Part shown: piece by piece, positions 1 through 7,786 of the stretch | How the letters are laid out: the number at the start of each line of letters is the position of its first letter | How positions within the stretch are numbered: position 1 is the stretch's first letter | Assembly: GCF_900016645.1 (NCBI RefSeq) | Contig: NZ_CDGJ01000003.1 | Source of the DNA: Acididesulfobacillus acetoxydans | GTDB lineage: Bacteria; Bacillota; Desulfitobacteriia; Desulfitobacteriales; Desulfitobacteriaceae | Strand: one strand, 5' to 3' | Length of the DNA stretch: 64,000 nt | Notes under the pieces: model-generated | Seen by the model: the letters and a program-made list of their open reading frames with translations, nothing else | Told to the model about the DNA's origin: nothing | The model's database searches: none | Position numbers and translations under genes: made by a program

Positions 1-113
1 GGCATTGTCTTGGATACCGCCAGCAGTTTGACTTCGGCCGGACCCCGCCCGGCCTTGGCGGCCGCCAAAGCCACCCTTCTTTGCACCTGGGCTAAATTCT
101 CCGCCACACCCAC
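1..113 (-). CDS. ylmE: YggS/YlmE-family PLP-binding protein, N-terminal fragment
   Basis: Only the first 37 or so codons are in the window; the gene runs off the left edge. The reading frame opens with a GTG at 113 placed 8 nt after an AGGAG ribosome-binding site (126-122) and reads MGVAENLAQVQRR...VKLLAVSKTM. The 'KLLAVSKT' stretch is the hallmark of the YggS/PROSC family, whose Lys in this motif binds pyridoxal phosphate and which helps control PLP homeostasis. In Firmicutes it usually sits in the ylm cluster next to pgeF, sepF and the sporulation sigma genes, which fits this neighbourhood. Family assignment is firm for so short a piece; the rest cannot be judged. Confidence 0.8.
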   Translation of the reverse strand, partial: MGVAENLAQVQRRVALAAAKAGRGPAEVKLLAVSKTM

Positions 114-184
114 TGCTATCACTCCTGAATTATAACTACTTCTACATTCGTCTCCTGTTTCCTGCCATAACTTGGGATATCTCA

Positions 185-1132
185 TTAATTTTTTAGAACC
201 GCTTCCCCTTCCAACCCGGATCTGGGATTGATCACGACCGGAGTCCCTGCCGCCAAACCTTTAATAGAGGCCACAACCCCGTTCTCGTCCGTGACTGGCA
301 TCGGTTGAAAGTGCAAAACTCCGCCCTTAATGACGAAGAGCCCTTCTTTGCCCCCCTCTTGCCAGAGAGCCCGCTCAGGCACCACCGTTCCGGCCGTGGC
401 CGGGCGGAACTCCCACTGTGCCGTTTGCTGCCTGGCCCTCACACTCCCATTGACGAAATTGTCAAAACGGACCACCACCCCCAGCGGAGCGGCGGATTTG
501 CGCACTATGGTTCCATCTTCCCGCTGTCCCCGGATAATGAGCCGGAAACGTTTTCCCAGAGTCAATCCGTCCAAGGAGGACAGTTTGACAAAAGCATAAG
601 ACGGACTGAGGTTGTCCACGATTTTCCCGAACACCTCACCGGCCTTGACCTCTTGCACTTGCGTTGGTTTACCCTGTAAGGCCAGTAGTTTCGCCAGGTC
701 CATATTGAGAAAACCGTCCGGGGTATAGAGCGACTCCAGCCCATCCACCGTCCGGTAGAGAAGCCCGCCGTGCGGCGCCTGGACCTGGATGGCCGTCCCT
801 GCGCCGGAAACTCCGGGTGCCGCCCCTTGACCGCTGATGGTCGCCACAACCTCCCAGCGCCGAAAGCGTTCGCCGTCCGGCCCTTTGAACTCAACCCTGC
901 CGTCCGCCGGGGCCCGCAGGGGATATTCGAGATTCGCAAACACCACGCTGACCTGTTTCTCATGCCGGACCGTCCCCGTATAGGCCCGGACATACTGAGG
1001 AGGAGCGGGCCCCCAAGCCTCCCGCGCCAGACCAAACCCCGACAGGGCCACAGCGATGAAGAAAACCGTAAAGCCCAACACCCGGGAGCCTATGCGCCGC
1101 TTTCCGCGCTCCGCCGCGCCGCTCTTGCTCAT
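185..1132 (-). CDS. HlyD-like membrane-anchored adaptor protein
   Basis: A 315-residue protein with one N-terminal membrane segment (about residues 15-38) followed by a long extracytoplasmic region resembling HlyD/RND-adaptor barrel and lipoyl-like domains ('LRAPADGRVEF' near the start, repeated beta-rich segments, 'GTPVVINP' at the end). I chose the ATG at 1132, which follows GGAGG by five nt, rather than the GTG eight codons upstream that overlaps the histidine kinase stop. No transporter partner is adjacent. It lies between a two-component system and the YggS gene, a place where several Peptococcaceae carry such a protein; its job is unknown. It could be an envelope structural protein rather than a true efflux adaptor. 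Confidence 0.65.
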   Translation of the reverse strand: MSKSGAAERGKRRIGSRVLGFTVFFIAVALSGFGLAREAWGPAPPQYVRAYTGTVRHEKQVSVVFANLEYPLRAPADGRVEFKGPDGERFRRWEVVATISGQGAAPGVSGAGTAIQVQAPHGGLLYRTVDGLESLYTPDGFLNMDLAKLLALQGKPTQVQEVKAGEVFGKIVDNLSPSYAFVKLSSLDGLTLGKRFRLIIRGQREDGTIVRKSAAPLGVVVRFDNFVNGSVRARQQTAQWEFRPATAGTVVPERALWQEGGKEGLFVIKGGVLHFQPMPVTDENGVVASIKGLAAGTPVVINPRSGLEGEAVLKN

Positions 1133-1152
1133 GCTTGCCTCCTTCCCCCGCC

Positions 1153-2511
1153 TCACAGCGCCATAGGCAGACTGCAGGTAAACACCGTCCCCTTGCCCAG
1201 CTCGGATTGGACGGTCACCTTACCTCCCGACCCGTCCACAATATGCTTGACAATACTGAGACCCAAACCCGTTCCCCCCTGTTCCCGGGAGCGGGCTTTA
1301 TCGACCCGGAAAAAACGCTCAAAAATCCTGGGCAGACTTTTTTCGGGAATGCCGCAGCCGGTGTCGCCGAATTCCAAACGCACCTCCCCCACACCCGTCG
1401 AAGCCTTAAGCCAGACGCTCCCTCCGGAAGTATATTTTACCGCGTTCTCTAATAGATTCAGCATCAGCTGGCTGAGCAAATCCTCGCCGATCGAAAGAGC
1501 GGGAAGATCCGGGGGAATCGCCACATTGAGACTGATGCCCTTAGCTTCCGCATAACGTTCAATCACCGGCTGAATCTTCTCATAAGCCCTCTGCACGTTG
1601 CTGATACCGTCCGCCCTGCGTACACCCCTGTTCTCAATATGGGACAAGGTCAGGAGGTCCTCCACCAGGCGCTGCAGACGCAGGGACTCGGCTTGAATAA
1701 TCTTAAGAAAACGCTCCCGCAGGGCCGGCTCCTCCGCCGCACCGTCCAAAAGCGTCTCGGCAAAACCCTTAATCGAGGTCAGGGGTGTGCGCAATTCGTG
1801 GGAAACATTGGCCACAAATTCCGTACGCAGTTTCTCCAGGCGCCTCAGTTCCGTTATGTCGTGACAGACAATCACCGCCCCCCGCGCGCGGCCGTCTTCC
1901 GACAAAATCGGGCTGACCTGAGTCCGCACAATGTATTCTCCGATGTTCAGTTCTATCAAAGCGGCCGCCCCCCCTTGGAGGACCTCGGCCACCAGCCTGT
2001 CCAACTCTTGGTCCTGAACGAGCTCCACCAGGTACTTATGCTTCACTTCGGCAAAAGGGCGGGAAAATATCTCCTCCGCCGCACTGTTGAGCAAGACCAC
2101 CCGCCCGACATGATCCAAGGCCACGACCCCTTCCTGCATTCCCCCCAGTAAGGCCTCGAGCCGGTGCGTTTCCTGGGCCGCCGTTTGAATCAGGTTCTCA
2201 ATATGCCGGGAAAGCCTGTTTAGCTCCTCCCCCAGCTGCCCTAATTCGGCCCCGGAGCTCAGGCCCGGAACTTGCTCAAAACTGCCGCGGGAAAGGCGTT
2301 GGGCGCAGGCCTGCAGAGTCCGCACATCCTCGGTCAGCCGGTAAGAATATATTAGGACCAATCCCCCCGGGAGGACAAGGGCCAGAAAAGTCATCCAGGG
2401 ATTGACCGTGAACCCATACCCTTTCAGGACACTCTCGCCATTCCGAAAAAGAAGCAGGCTGAGCCCTGTCATCACCAGAAACAGACCCGTCAGTTTCCAT
2501 TTTAAGCTCAT
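1153..2511 (-). CDS. PhoR/WalK-type sensor histidine kinase
   Basis: A 452-residue membrane kinase. Two membrane segments (about 5-22 and 40-57) bracket a very short external loop, followed by a HAMP linker (60-110), a PAS domain (115-215), a HisKA domain with phospho-acceptor His238 in FVANVSHELRTPL, and a HATPase domain with N box (NLLENAVKY), G1 box (DTGCGIP) and G2 box (GGTGLGLSIVK). It is immediately downstream of its response regulator and matches the phosphate/cell-wall sensing PhoR group. The nearly absent sensor loop suggests that it senses through the PAS domain or a membrane partner. Which stimulus is sensed cannot be told from sequence. Confidence 0.93.
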   Translation of the reverse strand: MSLKWKLTGLFLVMTGLSLLLFRNGESVLKGYGFTVNPWMTFLALVLPGGLVLIYSYRLTEDVRTLQACAQRLSRGSFEQVPGLSSGAELGQLGEELNRLSRHIENLIQTAAQETHRLEALLGGMQEGVVALDHVGRVVLLNSAAEEIFSRPFAEVKHKYLVELVQDQELDRLVAEVLQGGAAALIELNIGEYIVRTQVSPILSEDGRARGAVIVCHDITELRRLEKLRTEFVANVSHELRTPLTSIKGFAETLLDGAAEEPALRERFLKIIQAESLRLQRLVEDLLTLSHIENRGVRRADGISNVQRAYEKIQPVIERYAEAKGISLNVAIPPDLPALSIGEDLLSQLMLNLLENAVKYTSGGSVWLKASTGVGEVRLEFGDTGCGIPEKSLPRIFERFFRVDKARSREQGGTGLGLSIVKHIVDGSGGKVTVQSELGKGTVFTCSLPMAL

Positions 2512-2578
2512 GTCAGCATTCCTCCGGACTCAAACGCCGCTCCCAGACTCTGCGGCCGTACGGGAACAGTCGTACCCC

Positions 2579-3274
2579 CTACCCTTTGAAACGGTAGCCC
2601 ACCCCGCGCAGGGTTTCAATCCGGCTCGGATTCGACGGGTCCTGTTCAATTTTCTGACGCAAATGCCTGATATGAACATCCACGGTACGCGTATCCCCGG
2701 CATAATCATAACCCCAAATTTGTTCCAACAGCTCGTCCCTGGAATAGACCCTGCCCGGATTAAGCACGAGAACGCGCAAAAGTTCAAACTCCTTGGGTGT
2801 GAGTTCAGTCTCCTGCCCTTGAACAAAGACTTGGAAACGGCCGAGATCCATTCTCAGGTCACCCCGCCTGATCTCGACACTCTCCTCGGGAGTAACCGCA
2901 ACCCGCCTCAACCGCGCCTTGATCCGGGCCACAAGTTCTCTCGGGCTGAACGGTTTGGTCATATAGTCATCCGCTCCCAGTTCCAAACCGAGCACCTTGT
3001 CGATCTCTTCTCCTTTGGCCGTCAGCATGATGATGGGCAGCTCCCGGTACTTCGGCATCATGCGCAGCCTCCGGCAAACTTCCAAACCTGTCATGCCGGG
3101 CAGCATCAGATCGAGGATCATGAGATCCGGCAGCTCCTTTTCCACCCAGTCCAAGGCCTCTGCGCCGTCCGCCGCCACCCGGACTTTGTACCCTTCCTTT
3201 TCCAAATTAAAGCTCAGGAGCTCCTGAATGGGTTTTTCGTCATCCACCACCAAAATTGTGGGCAAACTCCACAC
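2579..3274 (-). CDS. OmpR/PhoP-family response regulator
   Basis: About 231 residues: a receiver domain with the acidic pair DD near residue 11, phospho-acceptor Asp55 (LMILDLMLPGM) and the conserved Lys in LTAKGEE, then a winged-helix DNA-binding domain ending in RTVDVHIRHLRQKIEQDP and LRGVGYRF. The open frame extends 70 codons further upstream into noncoding sequence and toward pgeF, but the receiver fold begins at the GTG at 3274, so I place the start there; its ribosome-binding site (GAGGGG) is unusually close, leaving the exact start unsure. It is followed by the sensor kinase and forms a PhoP/PhoR-like pair. Confidence 0.9.
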   Translation of the reverse strand: MWSLPTILVVDDEKPIQELLSFNLEKEGYKVRVAADGAEALDWVEKELPDLMILDLMLPGMTGLEVCRRLRMMPKYRELPIIMLTAKGEEIDKVLGLELGADDYMTKPFSPRELVARIKARLRRVAVTPEESVEIRRGDLRMDLGRFQVFVQGQETELTPKEFELLRVLVLNPGRVYSRDELLEQIWGYDYAGDTRTVDVHIRHLRQKIEQDPSNPSRIETLRGVGYRFKG

Positions 3275-3359
3275 CTTCCCCTCGTCGTCATCCCCGCCAA
3301 AGACCACCGCTTCCCCCAGACATACCCGCCCTGATGCGTCCCTTCCCGCCTCCGGCCCC

Positions 3360-4175
3360 TTAAGCCTCCGCTGCCGCGGGTTTGAGGCGAATCCAAGCTG
3401 CCATCCTGCCTGTAGGCACTCCGTCCCGGCGATGAGAGTAGAAGTACTCCGGGTGGCAAGATGTGCACAACCCGGCCGTCGCAATCCTGCCGGGCAAAAC
3501 CCCCGCCCCGACCAGAGTCTCTATGTTGGCCTGCCATAAATCCAAACGATAGTGCCCGGGCCGGGTCGCCTTGAGAAACGGGGTTTCGGAGAATTCCCGC
3601 CGAAAATAGGCCGCCACCCGTTCATCCACCTCATAACAGCAAGGCCCGATACTGGGCCCGACGGCTACCCGCACATCGCCGCTCTTGCCCCCCCGTTTGG
3701 CCAAAGCCTCCAAAACCCTGAGGCCTATCTTGCCCGCAGTTCCCCGCCAGCCGGCGTGAGCAAGGCCCACGGCCCGGATCTTGGGATCATAGAAATAGAG
3801 CGGTGTGCAATCGGCGAAAAAAGCCATCAGTCCCAGCGAACTTTGCGTCAGGAGCCCGTCCGCCCCAGGCAGAGCGGAGCCGATTTCCCCGCTTCCCCGC
3901 CCGGCCTCCGCTTCCGTAACCCAAACCACCTCGGTCCCGTGCACCTGCTCGCCGACGACGGCATCGCGCCGACCCGCCCCCCAAACGCCGAGCCAGCGCT
4001 CACGGTTTACCAGCACTGCCGCGGCTTCGTCTCCGACATGGAAACCCAAATTCAGAGACGCAAAGGCTCCCGTGCTCACTCCCCCCTCGCGGACGGAAAA
4101 CCCCGCTTCCACTTGCTCTTCTTCCCAGTCAAGTCGAAGATACGCTTGTCCCTCCTTGACCCATTTCCATTCCAT
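3360..4175 (-). CDS. pgeF: Peptidoglycan editing factor / multicopper-like purine phosphorylase (YlmD, YfiH family)
   Basis: A 271-residue member of the laccase-domain (DUF152) family. Visible zinc/active-site residues are the His in GEQVHGTEV, the Cys in FFADCTPLYFYD and the His in GLAHAGWRG; the late CxxC-like 'GLCTSCHPEYFYSHRRD' is also typical. Family members act as purine nucleoside phosphorylase/adenosine deaminase, and E. coli PgeF affects the fidelity of muropeptide synthesis. The ATG at 4175 follows GGGGAG by 6 nt and gives the normal N-terminus; the frame is open 24 codons further. It sits next to ylmE and sigG as in many endospore formers. Confidence 0.9.
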   Translation of the reverse strand: MEWKWVKEGQAYLRLDWEEEQVEAGFSVREGGVSTGAFASLNLGFHVGDEAAAVLVNRERWLGVWGAGRRDAVVGEQVHGTEVVWVTEAEAGRGSGEIGSALPGADGLLTQSSLGLMAFFADCTPLYFYDPKIRAVGLAHAGWRGTAGKIGLRVLEALAKRGGKSGDVRVAVGPSIGPCCYEVDERVAAYFRREFSETPFLKATRPGHYRLDLWQANIETLVGAGVLPGRIATAGLCTSCHPEYFYSHRRDGVPTGRMAAWIRLKPAAAEA

Positions 4176-4720
4176 GGCGAACTCCCCGTTCTCTCCGTTT
4201 TCCCTTGTCCTTTTTCCCGATATCGCTGCTCCGAGCCTTTCAAACATCTCTTAACGACGTCCTGATATCCCAGGTACCCGCAACTGACCCAAGCCCCGAT
4301 ACCTTTCGGTGCCCGCGGCCTGACACCCCGGCACTACCTTAACGATATCCCGATACCTGAACCATGCCTTGATACCTTAACCATGCCTTGATACCTTAAC
4401 CGTACCTTAACAACATAACTATACCATAATTTCCGGCCCTGACAAACTCCCGCCCTTTTCCGCCGCAAAATCACAACTATACAGCCTCTGATTCCGCATA
4501 AAGACAAACCACCCGAGCATGAACACAGTTGCCGGGCCGCACGACGGAGCACGCCGGTCTGTAGTGCAGCCCGGCGCCGCCTGCGCCGGATGGGCAATGG
4601 CTTCGCCGATCAAGTAACGCCCACTTCTGCAAGCGGGCGTCTGAAGAGCAGCGCTCGCTGACTTAAGCGTCGCGGCGCCGGAAAGTTTTTCTTGGCCTTT
4701 TTCTTCGCCTTTTTCTCAGC
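4176..4720. other. Intergenic region with tandem repeat and GC-rich hairpins
   Basis: No convincing gene. The left half carries degenerate copies of a 19-bp unit, two of them identical (see separate repeat). The right half (about 4540-4690) is GC-rich and can fold into several hairpins: CCGGCGC/GCGCCGG around 4571-4589 and CGCCCACTT/AAGCGGGCG at 4618-4639. No run of T follows either hairpin. Small open frames here have no ribosome-binding site or recognisable protein. Confidence 0.5.
4362..4399. repeat. Two exact 19-bp tandem copies in a degenerate repeat tract
   Basis: CCATGCCTTGATACCTTAA occurs twice head to tail (4362-4380 and 4381-4399), with weaker copies on both sides from about 4336 to 4410 sharing the core GATACCTTAACC. 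It lies between pgeF and ymxH and encodes no protein. Confidence 0.85.
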
Positions 4721-4996
4721 TTAACGATGGTCCGGGCTTTCAGGATCCAGGTCAGGTAAGTCTTGCGCATCCACCAAAATTACATCTACCCCGATCTTTT
4801 TCACCCTGTCCCAGGGGATTAGGATATCGTCACCGCGGCCGCCGCCAAAAATGCCCCAGCTGCGGGCGGCCCCGGCCACGAGAATGGCGCGAATGGCTCC
4901 CCTCTCCATGTCCAGGTCGAGATCCTTGATCGGGCCCAACCTCCGTCCGTCCTTGACATTCACAATATCCAAAAGCCGCAGTTCCGAGATGCGCAT
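4721..4996 (-). CDS. ylmC: YlmC/YmxH-family sporulation protein (PRC barrel)
   Basis: A 91-residue PRC-barrel protein: 'LRLLDIVNVKDGRRLGPIKDLDLD' near the N-terminus and 'IPWDRVKKIGVDVILVD' near the C-terminus are characteristic of the YlmC/YmxH family. These small proteins are found downstream of sigG in most endospore formers and are annotated as sporulation-associated, though the molecular role is not known. It lies 49 nt after the sigG stop and is probably the last gene of the spoIIGA-sigE-sigG run. Confidence 0.88.
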   Translation of the reverse strand: MRISELRLLDIVNVKDGRRLGPIKDLDLDMERGAIRAILVAGAARSWGIFGGGRGDDILIPWDRVKKIGVDVILVDAQDLPDLDPESPDHR

Positions 4997-5045
4997 GATT
5001 TACCCCTCCCCTCCCCTTATTCCTATGAAGGGAAGGGCGAGATTA

Positions 5046-5819
5046 TTATACGTACTTGCGCATATGGTGTAAGGCGGCCTTTTCCAGGCGGGAAACCTGG
5101 GCCTGAGAAATTCCGATTTCATCGGCCACTTCCATCTGAGTTTTGCCGTGAAAAAAGCGCAAAGACAGGATGAGTTTCTCCCTTTCTCCCAGTCGCCGCA
5201 AAGCTTCCCTCACGGCCAGTCCTTCCAGCCAGTTAGCGTCGGAATGTTTGTCATCCCCGATCTGGTCCATGACGAAGATCGGGTCTCCCCCGTCATGGTA
5301 GATGGGTTCGAACAGAGAGATCGGCTCTTGAATCGCGTCTAAGGCGAAGATCACTTCTTCTCTGGGCAGAGACAGCCGGGTCGCTATTTCTCCCACGGAA
5401 GGCTCGCGCGAACACTCGCTTACCAGCTGATCGCGGACCTGCAAAGCTTTGTAAGCGATGTCGCGCAGGGAGCGGCTGACCCGGATCGGGTTGTTGTCCC
5501 GTAAATATCTTCTGATTTCGCCGATAATCATGGGAACCGCATAGGTGGAGAACTTGACATTCTGCCCAAGGTCAAAATTGTCGATGGCCTTCATCAAACC
5601 GATACAGCCGACTTGAAAAAGATCATCGACAAACTCTCCCCGATTGGTAAATCTTTGAATTACACTCAGCACCAAACGCAGATTGCCGTAGATTAATTTA
5701 TCACGGGCACTGCGGTCCCCCGCCTGGTAGACGACGAACAGCTCCTTCATCTTGGCGCTGGACAAAACCGGTAATTTCGAGGTGTTCACTCCGCAGATTT
5801 CAACTTTGTTTAAAGCCAT
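5046..5819 (-). CDS. sigG: RNA polymerase sporulation sigma factor SigG
   Basis: A 257-residue late forespore sigma factor. The N-terminus MALNKVEICGVNTSKLPVL is the diagnostic SigG signature (it includes the region bound by the anti-sigma factors SpoIIAB/CsfB); region 2 (NLRLVLSVIQRF, FSTYAVPMIIGEIRRYLRDN) and region 4 (SLRFFHGKTQMEVADEIGISQAQVSRLEKAAL) follow. The ATG at 5819 has GGGAGG 7 nt upstream; an in-frame ATG 14 codons earlier lacks family support. It follows sigE by 54 nt, as in the B. subtilis spoIIG locus. Confidence 0.96.
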   Translation of the reverse strand: MALNKVEICGVNTSKLPVLSSAKMKELFVVYQAGDRSARDKLIYGNLRLVLSVIQRFTNRGEFVDDLFQVGCIGLMKAIDNFDLGQNVKFSTYAVPMIIGEIRRYLRDNNPIRVSRSLRDIAYKALQVRDQLVSECSREPSVGEIATRLSLPREEVIFALDAIQEPISLFEPIYHDGGDPIFVMDQIGDDKHSDANWLEGLAVREALRRLGEREKLILSLRFFHGKTQMEVADEIGISQAQVSRLEKAALHHMRKYV

Positions 5820-5872
5820 TCGAGCACCTCCCAGGATTTTCTGTTGGAGAGTATGCCCCAAGGCTTAATTTG

Positions 5873-6613
5873 TTATTCCAGCCGGCAGAATTCTTTGCGC
5901 AACCGCCGAATGATCCGTTTTTCCAAGCGGGAAATATAAGACTGGGAGATCCCCAAGCGGTCGGCCACCTCTTTCTGAGTTTTTTCCGAGCCGTTGTTCA
6001 ACCCGAAGCGCAGCTCCATAATCAGCTTTTCCCGGGCCGAAAGACTGGCCATGGCCAAGTGCAGAAGCTGGCGATCAACCTCTTCTTCCAACGGTCGGGA
6101 AATGATATCCGTCTCAGTCCCCAGTACATCCGAAAGCAGCAGCTCGTTGCCGTCCCAATCAATATTCAGGGGCTCATCAAACGACACTTCCGACCGGGTC
6201 TTATTGTTCCGGCGTAAGTACATTAAGATCTCATTCTCAATGCACCGGGAAGCATAGGTCGCGAGCTTTATCTTCTTCTGGGGATCAAACGTATTCACCG
6301 CTTTGATCAGACCGATCGTGCCAATGGAGACTAAATCCTCAATGCCCACCCCGGTGTTCTCAAATTTGCGGCCTATATAGACGACCAGGCGCAGGTTCCG
6401 CTCAATCAGAACATCCCGCACGGACAAGTCGCCCATCTCCAGCCGGGTCAAAAGCTCTCCTTCCTCATCCGAGCTGAGAGGGGGCGGAAGAGCCTCACTG
6501 CTCCCCACATAATAGATCTCATGAACGTGCAGCCTGTGCCAGAGCCCTTTGAATCTGTCCTGCCATCTTTGCCGCCAGGCCCTCATTGCGCCAAAAAACC
6601 CGTCAGAATTCAT
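5873..6613 (-). CDS. sigE: RNA polymerase sporulation sigma factor SigE (pro-sigma-E)
   Basis: A 246-residue mother-cell sigma factor made as an inactive precursor. An amphipathic, Arg/Trp-rich pro-peptide of roughly 31 residues precedes HEIYYVGSSEALPPPLS; by comparison with B. subtilis, SpoIIGA should cut close to Glu32-Ile33. Region 2 (ATYASRCIENEILMYLRRNNK) and region 4 (EKTQKEVADRLGISQSYISRLEKRI) are nearly identical to known SigE. The start codon lies inside the end of spoIIGA (11-nt overlap), which suggests translational coupling of the protease and its substrate. Confidence 0.97.
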   Translation of the reverse strand: MNSDGFFGAMRAWRQRWQDRFKGLWHRLHVHEIYYVGSSEALPPPLSSDEEGELLTRLEMGDLSVRDVLIERNLRLVVYIGRKFENTGVGIEDLVSIGTIGLIKAVNTFDPQKKIKLATYASRCIENEILMYLRRNNKTRSEVSFDEPLNIDWDGNELLLSDVLGTETDIISRPLEEEVDRQLLHLAMASLSAREKLIMELRFGLNNGSEKTQKEVADRLGISQSYISRLEKRIIRRLRKEFCRLE

Positions 6614-7523
6614 GCACTCCAGCTCCTCCCTTGATATGTTCGAAATGCAACAAGGCCTGATAAGTTCCTTCCGGACTCAGTGCGTGCCGCACCAAGGCAA
6701 CGGTCGCCCGAACGCTCCTTTTCTCCTCCCCATCGTTCCAGGCCACTGTCTTGGGCCTGACTCCCAAGAGCCAGCTTTCCCCTTCAATCCCCTTGAAAGG
6801 AATAAAAACCAGGGATTTGAACCACCCCGGATCTCCTTTCCAGAGCAGAGACCAGGGATCCCCCGACTCCCGCCAAGGCAGCCGCAGCAATCCCCGCGTC
6901 TTCTCCGGCAGTGCGTCAACGGCTGCCTCTTCCTCCAGGAGGATGACAGGCGCGCCTGTGAGGGGGTCCCGCAGCTGGTTCCCGGTATCCAGCAGGGCTT
7001 TGACCCGCAAGACTTTGCCTTCTTCCCCGAAATCGATCTCCAAATCGTAAAGCGACAACTCCATCTGCCGGGCCCTTTGCGACCAGTTCAGCCAGACGCG
7101 CTGGCCCAGCGACCAGAAAATGGCTAAGAGGGGCAATACCAAAATATCCGCGGGAGCGAGTGCAAAAGTCCTGCTCGTCCCCATCCTGCCGAAGCCCAGC
7201 CAATCCCAGGCCGCATAGATAAATCCGCCCAAACCCGCGGAAAGGAGCCAGAAGCCCAAAAGCGCTTTGAGAAACGGCCTCCTGCCGCGAGAGCCCAAGC
7301 TGACTCCCACCATGAAAAAGGGGACGAGGATTTTGCTCAAGGTCAGCCACGGGGACGGCCCCAACACCACCAGAACTACCGGCACTTCTCCGAGCAGAGC
7401 CCCGTAGAAAAGGCCCCGCTTGCGCACGGGATAGTGAAGAAGTTTGGCGGTCAACCCCAGGAGAAAAGCATCCATCACTCCATTGATCAAAACATTCAGA
7501 TCGAGATAAGTCACTTCGGGCAT
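6603..7523 (-). CDS. spoIIGA: Sigma-E processing aspartic protease SpoIIGA
   Basis: A 306-residue protein with about five N-terminal membrane helices (residues 8-145) and a cytoplasmic aspartic-protease half. The catalytic motif ALLDTGNQLRDPLTG contains Asp179, matching the known catalytic Asp of SpoIIGA, which dimerises to cleave pro-sigma-E. The ATG at 7523 (MPEVTYLDLNVLINGVMD) matches the family start; the frame is open 70 codons upstream into the promoter region, which is not coding. A promoter with spoIIG-like long spacing lies 37 bp upstream. Confidence 0.95.
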   Translation of the reverse strand: MPEVTYLDLNVLINGVMDAFLLGLTAKLLHYPVRKRGLFYGALLGEVPVVLVVLGPSPWLTLSKILVPFFMVGVSLGSRGRRPFLKALLGFWLLSAGLGGFIYAAWDWLGFGRMGTSRTFALAPADILVLPLLAIFWSLGQRVWLNWSQRARQMELSLYDLEIDFGEEGKVLRVKALLDTGNQLRDPLTGAPVILLEEEAAVDALPEKTRGLLRLPWRESGDPWSLLWKGDPGWFKSLVFIPFKGIEGESWLLGVRPKTVAWNDGEEKRSVRATVALVRHALSPEGTYQALLHFEHIKGGAGVHEF

Positions 7524-7559
7524 AATCTTCTGACACCTTTCTTCCGGGCTCTCCAAAAA

Positions 7560-7592
7560 ATTATACCGGACGGGGCCGGTAAAACCTGTCGC
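7560..7592 (-). promoter_or_regulatory. Candidate spoIIGA promoter with unusually long spacer
   Basis: On the minus strand a perfect TATAAT (7565-7560) lies about 37 nt before the spoIIGA ATG. The nearest -35-like hexamer is GCGACA (7592-7587), 21 bp upstream. The B. subtilis spoIIG promoter likewise has an over-long (22 bp) sigma-A spacer and needs Spo0A~P bound over the -35; the CGACA here also matches the core of a 0A box (TTCGACA). The -10 is clear; the -35/0A assignment is inference. Confidence 0.5.
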
Positions 7593-7674
7593 TTTAGGGT
7601 GGATTCGTATGGTAATTAAAGGAAAATAAATGCGGGTCCTGTAGTATTTTTTGTTTAAGGCCTTTTGTGGGATC

Positions 7675-7709
7675 GCGAAAGCCCGCCTGATATTCAGGCG
7701 GGCTTTCGC
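7675..7709. terminator. Strong 16-bp stem between ftsZ and spoIIGA
   Basis: GCGAAAGCCCGCCTGA and its exact reverse complement are separated by a 3-nt loop (TAT). It ends the ftsZ transcript region before the spoIIGA promoter. Neither side has a clean T run, so termination may be imperfect. Confidence 0.7.
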
Positions 7710-7744
7710 AGCAAAAAACCAGCTTTGACCCATTCGGACTTCGT

Positions 7745-7786
7745 ACTTCTGATTTCAGACCTCTGACCCCCGACTTCTGATTTCAG
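7745..7786. repeat. CTTCTGATTTCAG repeat at the ftsZ 3' end
   Basis: ACTTCTGATTTCAG occurs at 7745-7758 and 7773-7786 with a related CCTCTGACCCC between. The second copy includes the ftsZ stop codon. Similar 'TCTGACCTCCGGCTTCTG' units recur at the murD 3' end. Confidence 0.75.

Noticed and set aside
3275..3484. 70-codon N-terminal extension of the response regulator
   Set aside because: Overlaps the end of pgeF and precedes the receiver fold without any domain match.
4334..4613. Two small minus-strand frames between pgeF and ymxH
   Set aside because: No ribosome-binding site; they translate repeat and hairpin DNA and match nothing recognisable.
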